Shown here: positions 11,156 through 22,800 of the stretch, one piece after another | Layout: every line of letters starts with the position of its first letter | Numbering within the stretch: position 1 is the stretch's first letter | Assembly: GCF_954871325.1 (NCBI RefSeq) | Contig: NC_088779.1 | Coordinates: 7,070,846-7,134,845, forward strand | Direction: 5' to 3' | Source: Gordionus sp. m RMFG-2023 | Taxonomy: Eukaryota > Nematomorpha > Gordioida > Chordodea > Parachordodidae | DNA: 64,000 nt | Notes under the pieces: generated by a model | What the model was told of the DNA's origin: nothing | Databases searched by the model: none | What the model saw: the letters and a program-made list of their open reading frames with translations, nothing else | Translations under genes and position numbers: made by a program

Positions 11156-11560
11156 TGTCAAATATTTTGTAAAAAATTTTAATAATTTCAGTCTTTTATT
11201 AAAATATATTAAATATATCATGATTAAAATTAAAATTAAAATTTGACTAGTTAAAAAAGAAACTTAAAGAGCCAATATTTAAAATGTTTTATAATAAAAT
11301 AAAATACAATTAAATTTTATTTAATATCAAAATAAAATTCTACCTGCCGATTCATAATCATAATCCCCTATGACAAGAATAAAAATTGAAGAAGAAAATA
11401 TTAAAATAAAGTTTTTCAGTATGGATTAAAAGTGTCTTGTAATCCTCAAGTAACCGTCAAATAAAATAAAAACACTATCTTTAAACAATCTTAAATTCAT
11501 ATTTCTTTTATATCAATCATTTATTTTATTTTTAAGCAAGTGTTTTATTAAATTTTTTAA
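11156..11560. repeat. Dispersed repeat R6
   Basis: Words such as atgattaaaattaaaat, ttgactagtt.aa and aaaagtgtc...aaatcc are shared with 13960-14480, 19290-19830 and 30860-31170. It is moderately diverged and noncoding. Confidence 0.5.
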
Positions 11561-11799
11561 TTTTATTCTTTATTTTAACTCCATTTATTTGCCTTACGAA
11601 TTTCACAGCAATATGTTTTTAATTTATATCGATGTATTTGTATCCCTTTTATTTTTCTTTCTGGACATAATTACTCCAATTATCAGATTCAATTCTCATT
11701 TCCCAGACATTCGAACGGAACTCTGCGTATCATCAGTATTATAATATATCTATTCTTGAATGGAGATGGACTTTAATATTCAACTAGTCAACCTTGTTT

Positions 11800-12240
11800 T
11801 TCCTTAAATATTTTATAATATTCATTAGTTTTTCTTTCATTATTTTATTCTATAAAATATTTCGCAGTATTTAATCTCTCAAATATTTTATTTTAATATA
11901 TCACAAAAATTTATTTTGATTTCATATTTTACAATATCTATTCCTTTAATTCTTTCAAGTATTTATTCTTTAACATATCAAAAATTATAAAATTTATCTC
12001 TTAAATGTTTCACAATATTTATTCCTTAATCTTAATACAAAACAAATATTTATTTTTCTTTATAGATATTTCACAATATTTATTCTTTCAAATTTTTCAT
12101 AATATTTACTTTAACTGATATTTCATTATTTCTTTTTTAACATATTTCACAATATTTATTCCGTCGAATATTTCCTTCAAATATTTCCAATATTTTAATT
12201 TATTACTTCAAATATTTCGCAATATTTATGCCTTAAATGA
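11800..12240. repeat. Diverged minisatellite, AATATTTCACAATATTTATT type
   Basis: The phrase atttcacaatatttatt recurs about ten times with spacing of 25-45 bp (for example near 12009, 12071, 12145). The array is absent from unit B, so it arose or expanded in unit A, or was lost from unit B. Confidence 0.65.
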
Positions 12241-12540
12241 GGGAAATAAATGCTGGACCAGTTAGATAATATGTAATGATTGGGCCGACATATGCCTGAT
12301 AATATGAGATTCATAGGCAAGGAATTCCGCTCATAATAGATAAGGAATCAATCCAATATCCTCATGGCTCAAGAAGAATTGTCGCATACGTAGAAGACGA
12401 TCGATAGTAGTTTATCTAAGATATCGATGCGATGCTTTAACGGATAACAAAAAGAAATGAGATCGATATCGAATACATTCCCTTTAAAACAAATATCAAA
12501 TATAATTCCAGCAAAAATAATAAGACGCAGTTAGTATTCA
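12241..12540. other. G/C-richer patch, unidentified
   Basis: 12241-12500 is visibly less AT-rich than its flanks (for example gattgggccgacatatgcc, gcgatgctttaacgg) and has no partner in unit B. No frame above about 30 codons shows a motif I know. It is probably a fragment of an inserted element. Confidence 0.35.
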
Positions 12541-12548
12541 TTAAATTT

Positions 12549-13740
12549 TTTCTTGTCTTTAAAATAAATACTTTTGTGAATTATTTTAATAAATGAATTT
12601 CAAAAATATGGATATAAAAAGAAACCTGCGCTTAACCAAGGCCCACCACTGATAGCATTAGCCTGTTCTAGTAAGTATTATTTTAGGCTAATAAAAAAAA
12701 TTCTTACACAATGCCCAACCCTCTCTTCCAAAAGAATGTAAGTATAGGATTATAAGAAATAATTTGAAAGAAATTTTTACAAATCTAAAAAAGACAAAGG
12801 CCCATTATAAGTGGACCTAAAGATCTCCAATAAAATTCATAGGAAAAAAATTAACTTAGTACCCCTCCCCCCTTGCACACCCTTTTGCAAAATCCTGGAT
12901 ACGAATAATAAGAAATAACCAAATCTAAGAGATAAAATTAATAGGACTTTAGTACTGTATAAATAATTAAGAAGATAAGAGATTAGAAATAATTAAAAAT
13001 AGATTAGAGTGCAAAACTAATTAAGATACTAGAATATAAAAAAAATGGGCCAAAAAATAAAGTAGATAAGAGATTAAACATTAATAAAAATAAGGTTCAC
13101 AACACTTAAGTTTATTTATTTGTCTTTAAGTTTTAATTTTTTCCCGTTCCCCAAAAAATACAATCCTAGCCCTTCCATCTTAAATAAGGAGAATGCTCAT
13201 TTCTTCAAAATTTATCCAAAAAGGCTATCCATCGGATCGATTTTATTCGCTTTGCAATTGACAATTTAGTTTAAAAAAGTGTAAAAATATGCCAGTTAGA
13301 ATCTTCATCTCTAGTTCATAGATAACGGGAATATTATCAATTGCCCAGAGGAGATAGCTAAAGCTCAGAAGTTTTTAAAACAGATGGGTTATATAGGTCT
13401 ACTCCTAAACATGTTTAAAAAACAGAATTTTGCAAGTTTATTATACTCCCATCCAGCAACTGTTATGCCTATAATGAAGTTGTGGTCGAGGAGGAACCAA
13501 TACATCTTAATTTAACAATTAAAGATTTTAGCAGGTAAAACCAGTTTCCAAGCTACTTTATTAATTTAAATAATATAGAGGATCTTTTAATACAGTTTCT
13601 TCCACTCAAGTTAATTTTAAAATTAATTCTTTTGATCAACGCTATTTTTTAATATAACCATCTTTACAGGCGTATGAATCCAAAATAAAAACATTATAGA
13701 AAAGATAACTAATCTTGTCCAGATCGGTCAACTCTAAAAT
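12549..13740 (+). pseudogene. LINE reverse transcriptase remnant, second subfamily (unit A)
   Basis: Across frames it reads a degenerate motif B (about 13223-13262, SIGSILFALQL), a degenerate motif C (FIDNGNIINCPEE, about 13315-13352, the second Asp changed to Asn) and motif D (KAQKFLKQMGYIGLLLNM, about 13359-13412), followed by text resembling the start of the thumb. The spacing B-C-D matches the RLE-LINE family elsewhere in this window, but the wording differs from copies I-III, so it is a separate subfamily. There are many stops. The 12549-13180 part upstream is conserved with unit B but shows no protein motif. Confidence 0.7.
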
Positions 13741-13959
13741 ATAAAAGGACAATCTATCCTTTCCTGCTGCTTGATAAAGCCTACATTGTGTAGACGGTGA
13801 ATGTCAATCTCCAGCAACCCATAAACAAAATAATTGGAACAATTTAATGATTGCAAAGTTCATTGATTCTTTAAAATATAAATTTTGTAATAATCTTTAA
13901 AAAATACATAGCATTATATTAAATTAATAAAATGCATTTTGTTTAACTTTATAGTTGAA

Positions 13960-14480
13960 AAAATTCATTAAAAGTGTAGTTAAATATAATTTAAGATAAA
14001 TATAAATTTATGCATCACCTGAAATAAAAATATATAGATAAAATATATATAAATATAAGTTTTCTAGTATAAATTATGAGTGTCCTGAAATCCTTAATTT
14101 TATATATTTAATTTTTTCTTAAATTTTAATTTTTTCTTAAATTTTAATTTTTTCTTAAATTTTAATTTTTTCTTAAATTTTAATTTTTTCTTTAATTTTT
14201 TTGTGACTAGATATCTGCATATCATTATTCTTCTTTGCGTATTGTTTAAATTATAATTATTCCCGGCAAAATTAAAAAATGTAAACTAATTCGTTAAATG
14301 TCCATATATCATATATTGTATGTGATCTCGAAATTTATTTTTAATTCATGAAATTTTTCATATCGTTTTCTTAAAATATATTTAACATAATAATTAAAAT
14401 TAAAATTTAATAAGTTAATAAAGAATAACTTTTAAAGATATAAATATATAATTTAGAGTTGTGTAGGATATTTTAAGATA
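13960..14480. repeat. R6 copy with embedded 18-bp tandem repeat
   Basis: Conserved with 19290-19830 (atgagtgtcctgaaat.cttaat, gactagatatctgcatatca, attcccgg.aaaattaaaaaatgt). Inside it, about 14103-14205 is a tandem array of about five copies of attttttcttaaatttta; unit B has a single copy at that place, so the array expanded after the units separated. Confidence 0.7.
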
Positions 14481-14519
14481 AATTTTTTTTTCTTTTTAGC
14501 TTTCACCATTTCTGGTGGT

Positions 14520-15270
14520 AAGCTCCTTCAATTATCTATTATAATATTAATCTTGCTATCTATTTTTATCTTTTGTATTTCTGATCGATTTCATTTGTAT
14601 CTATCACCGGTGTATCATTTTCGAGGCCAAAGTATCTTGAACTCCCACCGGTGTATCAAATCAGTATCGACCAGATATCCTACCTGAGTATTCCCATCAC
14701 GGAGTTATCAAATCGACAGAAATTTCAATCCTGATCTCCAATATATTTGTATTTATCGATCACCGGTGTATCACGAGGCCAAAGTATCTTGATCTCCCCC
14801 ACCGGGCATCAAATCAATATCGACCAGATATCCCACCTGAGTATTCCTCACACTGAATCGACAGATATCCCAATCCTGATCTCTCCCACTGGTATCAATC
14901 AATGGATATCCCACAGGAGTATCGTTATCAAGTCCATTGTAACTTGGTAGAAAGACATTGAGCTTGAAGGCCCCTCGAGGTCACCATCATCCCATCATCC
15001 TAGCTTTGGCCAATAAATCGTTATCATCTGACCCACGAGTTCAGATGGCCTTCTTTTTTTGGTTTATTGGACAAGTATCCTAGCACCCGGCTGTCCAAGC
15101 CTGTCGGTGACCGGGGTGGCATTTCTCAACTCAGAAATTTATCATATCATATGTCTAAAGCCATACACCATCGAAGAAAAACCCGAAAATTTTTAGCTCC
15201 TTCCCAGGATTGAACCTGGGACCTTCGGGTTACAAGCCTTCATCACACACCACTGCACCACCCCGGCGAT
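14520..15270 (-). mobile_element. tRNA-headed composite repeat (SINE-like) with VNTR body
   Basis: On the minus strand: a tRNA-like head (15268-15190), a unique body (about 15190-14940), then a repeat body of two and a half units of ~150 bp (14935-14595). Each unit has accggtg, ggccaaagtatcttga, tatcgaccagatatcc and cctgagtattcc. G+C content is far above the surroundings. The block sits between R6 and the unidentified module of unit A and has no counterpart in unit B, so it is a later insertion. Head plus unrelated body is the layout of a SINE; a VNTR body is unusual. Target duplications were not identified. Confidence 0.6.
15190..15268 (-). ncRNA. tRNA-like sequence (Thr-type TGT loop), probably a SINE promoter
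   Basis: Reading the minus strand from 15268: GCCGGGGTGGTGCAGTGG (with an A-box TGGTGCAGTGG), then an anticodon-loop-like CTTGTAA (anticodon TGT), then a B-box GGTTCAATCC inside the T arm CCCAGGTTCAATCCTGGG. The T stem pairs perfectly. The acceptor stem does not: the 3' side reads aaggagct instead of a complement to GCCGGGG, and the anticodon stem is weak. This fits an RNA polymerase III promoter derived from a tRNA, not a working tRNA. Confidence 0.65.
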
Positions 15271-15279
15271 ATATTTTTA

Positions 15280-16330
15280 GATTAAATTTAATAAATATTT
15301 TATTTAACAACTCCCTGCTCACTTAACAAAAATACTCAAAGCGGCTTACCCTAATGAGGGGGACAAATTGGGTATCACCTATCAGTTAAGAATATTTTTG
15401 AGTGTCATATACATTATAAAAAGAGGCAAAAGGGTCTAGGAAAGTAAAATCCCAGATAAAGGGTTTCCCAGATACAAATAAGACTTTTGTTTTGCCGTCA
15501 GGACGTTTTTTATGTATGCGGGAAACGTGTTAAGTTGAGAAATATCGCAATAGTGTGTTAATTATGTTGTGTCTATTAATTTTAGATTTGAAACTATAAT
15601 TGGAGCATGGTATCCAAAACAGTCTGAAACCTGATTACATTTTTTGCAAGTCTATTGGTTTAAAATGGTATGCCCAGGGGCAAACTGATTTCATAAACAA
15701 AAATGGTCGTTATCTATTAGTTAATTGTTTAAAATACTGGGGTAAGAATCAAGCAATTTATGGCCCTTGTTAGAATTGAGCATTCTGATAAAGGATTTGT
15801 ATTGGTGATCAACGATCAAATGAGATAGGCGAAGGAACAAGACATCAATCCTAGATTCCAATCAATTTGATGGCTTTGGTTGAGGTGTATTTGGTAAGGC
15901 ACTAACAGTCCAGCAATTTAAGACTTTGTCCACTAAATTAACATTATCAGTTGAAAAAATTTAGGAATGAATTTGTTCTAGTTATAGCAGATCTAATTCC
16001 CATGCTTCCTGAATTGCAAGGAAGTATTATTTGAAGCCAGCACTCTTGCATCATTCTTAAAATATTTTGTTCGTAATCTTTTAAAAGTGTTTCAAAAGCG
16101 GAAGTATTTAAGGTTTATATATTGAATTTGCGAAATTAAAAAGGCATTTTTGAGGATAAAATAAACTTGAAGGGTGGGTAATCTTATAAAACTGGTATTT
16201 TGAGGAATAATGATTGTTGGTGATTGTTTCAAAATTTGAAAACCTCCTAACGAGGCTATTAATATGATAAAATCTCGCAGGAGTGTTTGTCGAAAATTAA
16301 TAACGCGTTAAAAAAGATAATATTATAATT
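15280..16330. repeat. Unidentified conserved module M, copy A
   Basis: About 1 kb conserved with 21120-22140 and in part with 22800-23300. Shared words include gaatatttttgagtgtcat, aagaggcaaaagggtctagg, aaacaaaaatggtcgttat and atttatggcccttgt. On the plus strand a protein-like reading runs from about 15630 to 15770 (DYIFCKSIGLKWYAQGQTDF, INKNGRYLLVNCLKYW). Copy B shows related readings, and its end reads FKTGILRNKDCWYLFQN. I do not recognise the family. It may be coding sequence of an unknown element. Confidence 0.6.
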
Positions 16331-16434
16331 ATAGCATTATATTTCAAAGTAAGCTGTAAAACTATAACAAATATAATATATTCTAATCTCAAAAATAGAA
16401 TAAAATATTGTTTACCCTAAGGAGGACCATTTTA

Positions 16435-17616
16435 TTTCACTTCTCTATATTTATGTCATTTTAACAATTCTTTTTCTATTTTTTTTATCCTATATAAGAA
16501 TTTTTTGATTTCTCCTTAATTTTCAAAAATACACTATATTAATTTAAAATTAATTAAGCTAGAAATACAATTTAAATTTTATTAAATAGCTCTAGAATAG
16601 TCCTTTAATATGATGCAAAATTTATTTTATTGAAAAAGAATCTATTACTAAAAACCGGAAATAGGAAACGGGAAATGGCTATAAAATAAATATTGCTCTA
16701 TTATATTCTATCAAATTTTTTTTACAGATAGATATTTTACCTGTTAATATTTGTACAAAATCCTAGATTGGGGCGAGTATTGGGCCAATAGTTATTATAC
16801 TTTAAATATAAGTAGTATGGCTAAAATCTTATATTATACCAAATGTATAGTAATTTACGAAATTAATAGAAAGTAATCGACAAAAAAAATAATATGTTTA
16901 TAACTTTATATAAGGGTTTTTAAAGGAGGAATGATACACATATGAATTTGACGAGAATATCTATAATCCCAATTATAAATGTGAAAGGGATGTGGAAATA
17001 ATAAAATTTCCAAAAAAATTAAGTTATGAGATAATTATATCATTGATTTGGAAAAATAATTAGAACGGTAGATGGTGTTAAATAAAAAAATTTATTTATG
17101 AATATCCATATAATCGTCGCATTGATATTGAAAAATTGCTCTAATCGATAAAATAAAATTTTCTTTCATATTCGATATTTAATTCGTTCTGTAATTGAAC
17201 AAAGTGATATCCTTTTGATATACCTAAATCCTGATAATAACTTTAATACCGTATTTTTTGATTTCTATATCATATCTTTCTTTTCATTTCACATCACACA
17301 ACTTTATAAAGAAAAAGTTTTATCCAAATTATACAATTCAATATATATTCCTCCTGTTCTTGATTTAATTTCTTGCATGCATTTGTGCCTCCATTGGGAT
17401 AAGTCACAGCACAGTTTTATTTAAAAAAATGATTCTATTATGATACTATCCTTTTATAAGCGTCAGGCAAAAAATATTAATAAAATAATTAATAAAGTAG
17501 AATGCAAAAATTAAGAATATAAGGGTTAAAAATTATAAAATACAAAAAAATGGAATGTAAGATGAAAAAAAAAGAAAAAGAATTGTTAAAAATGACATAA
17601 AAATAGAGAAGTGAAA
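16435..17616 (-). mobile_element. Tc1/mariner (IS630-like) transposon, copy B
   Basis: The best-preserved copy of this element. The terminal inverted repeats of about 70 bp begin TTTCACTTCTCTAT (left 16435-16505, right 17545-17616 as reverse complement, sharing tatgtcattt.aacaattct), directly flanked by TA on both sides (16433-16434 and 17617-17618). Length 1,182 bp. The interior is mostly replaced: 16520-16860 is an inverted R4 arm and 16870-17150 is R2. Only about 17160-17480 matches the interior of copy A, corresponding to the N-terminal side of the transposase on the minus strand. It is non-functional. Confidence 0.85.
16520..16860 (-). repeat. R4 terminal arm, inverted solo copy
   Basis: Reverse complement of the right arm of R4 (36060-36340 and 43720-43990). 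The shared words on this strand are accggaaatagga, atttgtacaaaatcctagattgggg and ttaaatagctctagaatag. It interrupts mariner copy B. Confidence 0.7.
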
Positions 17617-17744
17617 TAAATTAAAATAGAAAATGAATAAATTATTTATAAAAAAATTAAAGTAAATCAAAAATGGCTCCTTTTATGATTGACATTTTTC
17701 CCCTTATTTGATTAGGACTTTTCCTTTTTTGAAAGGAAAAATTT

Positions 17745-17940
17745 CTGTAATTACAAATTAATTCAGTTATCAAAATTATTTTAAAATCAGGTTTTTGAAA
17801 GCATAACTGATCTTTAAAAGAATTTGACATTCGCGTTAAGTTAATCTTTGTTTTTATATTTCTTTAGAAAATATCCTTTACAGATACCGAAATGTTGATC
17901 ATAGGATAATAAGATTAATTTTTTAAAATATATTATTTTC
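17745..17940. other. AT-rich spacer in unit B
   Basis: No partner was recognised in unit A at the matching place, which is occupied there by R6 and a minisatellite. Nothing coding is seen. Confidence 0.4.
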
Positions 17941-18639
17941 ATTAAAATATTTCTTGTCTTTAAAATAAATATTTTTATGATTTATTTTAATAAATGAATT
18001 TTAAAAATATGGATATAAAAAGAAACGTGCGCTTAAACAAGGGCCACATCCAACGCCAATTTGCTTTTTCTATTATATATTATTTTAGACTAATTAAAAA
18101 ATTTCCTACACACTGCCTAACCCCCTCTTCCAAAAAAATTTATATAGTATTATAAGAAAGAATTTGAAAGAAATTTTTGCAAATATAATAAAGACAAAGG
18201 CCTATTATAAGTATTCTAAAGATATCCAATAAAATTCGTAGTGAAAAAATTAATTAATAGTAATTCCAGCCCCCCCCCCTCTCCACATCCTTTTGCAAAA
18301 TCCTGGATACGATTATGATAAGAAATAATAATTCAAAGAAATAATAAAGACTTTAGTACTATATAAATAATTAAGAAGATAAGAGATCAGTAATAATTAA
18401 GAATAGAAAAAAATGCAAAACTAATTAAGATATTAGAATATAAAAAAATGAGCCGAAAAATTAGACAAGAGATTAAACATTAATAAAAATAAGGTTAACA
18501 ACATTTATTATTTGTTTTACGTTTTAATTTTTTCCCTACATAGTATTGCATACAACTTTTTCTTTTTACGTATTGTATAGGTTTTCGTCACAAAAAATGC
18601 AATGTTAGCCCTTTCTTCTAAAATAAGGAGAATACTCTC

Positions 18640-19110
18640 TTCTTCAAAATTTATATTGATTTTATTCTTTGGCAATTGAGAATTTAGTTGAAAAAATTAA
18701 AAAAATTGCGAGCTAAAATTTTTATCTCTAGTTTATAGATAAGGGATTAAAATCAATTGTCCAGAAGAGATAGCTAAAGCCCAGAAATTTTTAAAACAGA
18801 TGGGAAGTATAGGTCTACTCCTAAACATCTACAAAACATAATTTTGCCAGTTTATTATAATCTTATCCAGCAACTATTAGGCCTCTAATGAAGTGGAGGA
18901 ACCAATACATTTTAATTTAACAATTGGAGATTTTAGCAAGTGAAACCGTTTAGCTACTTTAATAATTTAAATAATATAGAGGATCTTTAAATACAGTTTA
19001 CTCCGCTCAAGTTAATTTTAAAATTAATTCTTTTGATTTACACTCAACGCTATTTTTGAAAATAATCATCCTTACAGGAGTATGAATCCAAAATAAAAAA
19101 CACAACAGAA
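18640..19110 (+). pseudogene. LINE reverse transcriptase remnant (unit B)
   Basis: Counterpart of 13180-13740. It reads CPEEIAKAQKFLKQMGSIGL (18750-18810), then motif D LLLNIYKT. Compared with unit A it lacks about 25 bp at motif B and its motif C is more decayed. The upstream conserved part of the unit is 17935-18640, which includes an 11-base C tract near 18271. Dead copy. Confidence 0.7.
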
Positions 19111-19289
19111 AAAGTTAACTAATCTTGTCCAGATCCAACTCTAAATTATAAAAGGACAATCTATCTTTTCCAAATGTCCGTTGATTATTTCAATTCGACC
19201 CTGATAATTTGATTCTTTAAAATATAAATTTTATAAAATATTATAAATAAAAAATACATATGATTATATTAAATTAATAAAATGCATAA

Positions 19290-19830
19290 TAAGTAAATAA
19301 TTAAAATTTTATTAGTTAAAAAAAATTGAGTTGCATTAAAAGTGGAGTTAAATATAATTTAAAATCATATAAATTTATACATACCAAAATCAAAGTCTGT
19401 AATAAAAATATATTGATAAAATATATATAAAAATAAGTTTTTTAATATAAATTATGAGTGTCCTGAAATACTTAATTATATATATTTTTTTTCTTAAATT
19501 TTAATTTTTTCATGACTAGATATCTGCATATCAATTTTCTTCCTTGCGTAGTGTTTAAATTTTAATTATTCCCGGTAAAATTAAAAAATGTTACCTAAAT
19601 CGTTAAATGTCCACGTATCATATCATGTAAAATGTGATATCGAGATATATTTTTTATTCATGAAATTTATTCACTAAAATTTTGCCTATGTAATGAACTC
19701 TTCACATATTTAAAATATAACATATCTTAATTAATTTTTATTTTTATATTCTTGTAATTAAGGATTAAAATTAAAATTTAATAGGTTAATAAAGAATAAC
19801 TTTTAAGGAATAAATAATAAATAAATGCTG
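19290..19830. repeat. R6 copy (unit B)
   Basis: Conserved with 13960-14480, with only one copy of the 18-bp word that is amplified in unit A. Confidence 0.65.
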
Positions 19831-19953
19831 AATTTTTTATAATTTAAAAATTTATATATAAATCTATGTTCATGAAGAATATTTAAAAAAAAATTAAAAG
19901 GGGAATGATAATTTAATTCGGGCAAAGTATTACATTAAATAATTGGAACGAAT

Positions 19954-21068
19954 CAGGGGCGTCGTTAGCCTTTACAATCTCAGGGGGTTCAACTAAAAAA
20001 AATTTAATGGAAGGCGAAGCTCTCCAAACCCCCTAATTTGCAAGCCTTCGGTCCGCTTTTGATAACCATCGACCGAGTTTTATATAAATATATTATACTT
20101 TCTTTTTGCTAACTATAAACATTTATTCTGAATTTTATATTTTGTCATTTATTACACATACAAAATAAACTAGCATATAAGTAATTAAAACAATACAAGA
20201 AATTTCTAAAAATAATATTTTTTAATATAAAATCTATTTATTATAGTATAAATTATTTTCGACTGCTGATATAAAAAATTGATAATGGTTTTTAAAAATC
20301 ACATAATCTAATATAATATAATTCTTAGCAACTTACATTGACAAATGGTTATGGAACTAATATAACTCTCTGTTACCATTTTAGACAATGTTTTATAAGG
20401 TCTAACCTAATCAATTCTTGAAGAAGAGAATGAGCTTCCTCTTAGATGAACCTAGATAAGTAATCGAGAAAATTATTGTGAGATATTAAATTTCTAAAAG
20501 ATCATTTTCCATTTTTAATGATATATAAACGACTACACAGTTGTCCATTAATGGTTATCTAAAATATGCAATCATAATAAAATTTTGATTAGTTATTTTG
20601 AACTCGGCTAATTACAATAATAAATTTATTATTTTTCAATTAATAAAATTATATTTATTTTATTAAGGTTATGTATGTAATAATTTAAATAATAAAAGTC
20701 AATTAGGATTCAACTGTTAATGATAAATTAACATTTAGTGAGTGATATTGATATTCTATTTTTAACATAAAATATGATTGAAAGCTGACATAGTGAAAAT
20801 ATAATTCATATGTATTAATCTAATCTATTAATTAAAATAGTCATTTAATAAAAGTTTAAATAGTCGTATTAATTTTTTTAAATAATAAAATTGAATCTTT
20901 ATATTACTTAATTGAATTATAAAAGAAATCGTTTCAAGGGGCAATAAAAAAAATTATTTTTAGTTCAAGGAAGGAGCTATTTAAAAAAAAAAATTTTTGC
21001 TTCAGGGGGATATCCAATTTTTTTAGGGGACTCGAGCCCCTGCGCGCCTTACCCTCATGACGCCACTG
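19954..21068. mobile_element. Non-autonomous hAT-type element with perfect 8-bp target duplication
   Basis: Starts caggggcgtcgttagcc and ends with the inverse ggcgtcatgagg...cagtggcgtca (cctcatgacgccactg at 21053-21068). It is flanked on both sides by GAACGAAT (19946-19953 and 21069-21076), a perfect 8-bp duplication as hAT transposases produce. Length 1,115 bp. No transposase reading was found inside. Just inside the ends are G-rich tracts (ctcagggggttcaac left; caggggg and ggggactcgagcccc right). It inserted in unit B after the A/B duplication, because unit A lacks it. Confidence 0.85.
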
Positions 21069-21119
21069 GAACGAATTATTGTGATTGTAGTTTTGTTTTA
21101 GTTATGAAAAGAAGAGATA

Positions 21120-22130
21120 TGTGTTTTTTTTCCTTATGAATTTGGAAACCGTTTTCAAAATACTCAACGAGGCTTAACCCAAATGAGGAGGATGATATAA
21201 CTATGATGGGACAAATTTGGTATCTCCTATCAGGTAAGAATATTTTTGAGTGTCATATGCATTATTTTAAGAGGCAAAAGGGTCTAGGCAAGTAAAATCC
21301 TAGATAAAGGGTGTTCCAGATACAAACAAATATGTTTTGGCTTCTGGACGTTTTTTTAGTATCCTGAACGTGGTTTTAAGAATTTATGGGAAATGTGTCA
21401 AGTTGAGAAATGTGGCATTAGTTTTTAATTAGTTGTGTCTATTAATTTTAGATATAAAATTACAATGGAGCGCATGGCATCATATAGTCTGCAACCTGAT
21501 TACATTTGTTGCAAGTAACTGATTGAATAAACAAAAATGGTCGTTATTTATTAGATGATTGTTTAAGAACTGCGTTAGGAATCAAGCCATTTATGGCCCT
21601 TGTAAGCATCCTGAGGAGGGATTTGGTGATCATCAAAAAAGTTGAGGTAGGCGAAGGAACCAGTCATCAATTCTAGATCTCACTCAGATGACTTTGGTTG
21701 AGGTGTATTTGGTAAGGCATTAATAGTCGTGCAATTTAAGACTTCGTCTACTAAACTAATATTATCAGTTAATGGATATGTTCCACTTTTGTAGATATGA
21801 AAGAAACCAAATCAATAGTTATAGCAAATCTAAATCTTATGATTCCTGAATTGCAAGGTGGTGTTATCTAAAGCCAGCAGTTAGAATCGTTTTTAATATT
21901 TAGTAACTCTTGCATCATTATTCGTAATCTTATAAAAGTGTTTCATAAGCGTGAGTACCTAAGGTTTATAAACAATATTGAAATTGCGAAATTAATTTTT
22001 GAGGATAAAATAAACCTGATGAATGGGTAATCTTTTAAAACTGGTATTTTGAGGAATAAAGATTGTTGGTATTTGTTTCAAAATTTGAAAATTCTATCTG
22101 TACCTCCTAACGGGGCTATTCTAAGTTTAG
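21120..22130. repeat. Unidentified conserved module M, copy B
   Basis: Aligned with 15300-16330. Protein-like readings on the plus strand: INKNGRYLLDDCLRTALGIK (about 21525-21584) and, near the end (about 21961-22125), RFINNIEIAKLIFEDKINLM followed after one stop by FKTGILRNKDCWYLFQN and VPPNGAIL. The retention of long protein-like runs in more than one copy is why I list it apart from ordinary AT-rich repeat. Family not recognised. Confidence 0.55.
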
Positions 22131-22300
22131 GAATATAGGTCTTAATATTTTCATAATAATTCTTCGCATTCTTCTCAGATATTTCTCTATCTCCGTGAGA
22201 ACAAATTAATTCGTCTACGTTTTTAGGATTTAATTTGTGACAAAACCTTTCCATCACACATTTTCAATGGGATTATGATAAGGGCTTATATTTAATAAGT
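22130..22300 (-). pseudogene. Tc1/mariner transposase C-terminal fragment, copy C
   Basis: Matches copy A 9945-10115 (tattttcataataattcttcgcattcttctcagatatttctct). On the minus strand it retains the NPIE-like word (caatgggattatgataaggg is the inverse of the block) and NAKNYYEN. It begins unit C of the modular repeat. Confidence 0.7.
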
Positions 22301-22800
22301 GTGAGATATAAAGAATATTATAAAATATCATTTAAATAATAATATTTTAGAAAAAATATTCCGACATCTACATTTTTAGGCTTTGCCTCCCAAGGTACGG
22401 GACTGTTGAATGTTGATACATAAAACAATATTCTTAATTAGTTTTTATTTTGATTCTTTAAATATATACATATATATATATATCTAAATATAATTTGAAA
22501 ATGTTAAAAAAAATACTATTAGGATTTTTGATCATAATATTAAAAAGGCAATCAAGAAATATATTTATAATTTATGAAATATTTATTATCTAAACCTATT
22601 TTATAGAAAGTCTATATAATGGACTATTCACAATTGCTGATAATTATTCAGCAGTTAAAATAATTTATTAGTTTCCATTTGAAAATTACAAATATGTATT
22701 TTTAGAATACTCATCGCATCCTAAAAGAATTATTTAATTAATAAAAATTAAATTTTCACACAATTTACCTTTTCAGTGTAAATGAAAAGTTTATATACAT
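22300..22800. other. AT-rich spacer, nothing recognised
   Basis: Holds a short (TA)n tract near 22470. No coding motif was seen. It replaces the LINE and R6 modules that units A and B have here. Confidence 0.45.

Larger units (their letters stand above)
9691..16330. repeat. Large modular repeat, unit A
   Basis: Contains, in order: mariner copy A, AT-rich minisatellites, a LINE reverse-transcriptase remnant (12549-13740), R6 (13960-14480), an inserted composite repeat (14520-15270), and an unidentified ~1 kb module (15300-16330). Unit B (16430-22130) repeats the modules in the same order and orientation, and shorter units C (22130-23310) and D (23310-23450) follow. Spacing differs because each unit has private insertions and deletions. 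Tandem duplication of a ~5-6 kb segment is the simplest explanation. Confidence 0.7.
16430..22130. repeat. Large modular repeat, unit B
   Basis: Mariner copy B, then LINE reverse transcriptase and upstream sequence (17935-19110), R6 (19290-19830), module M (21120-22130). The hAT-type element at 19954-21068 lies between R6 and M, the same interval that holds the composite repeat in unit A. The left border coincides closely with the mariner left end. Confidence 0.7.

Noticed and set aside
15190-15268. Functional tRNA-Thr gene
   Set aside because: The T arm and A/B boxes are good, but the acceptor stem does not pair and the anticodon stem is weak. A promoter-bearing SINE head fits better.
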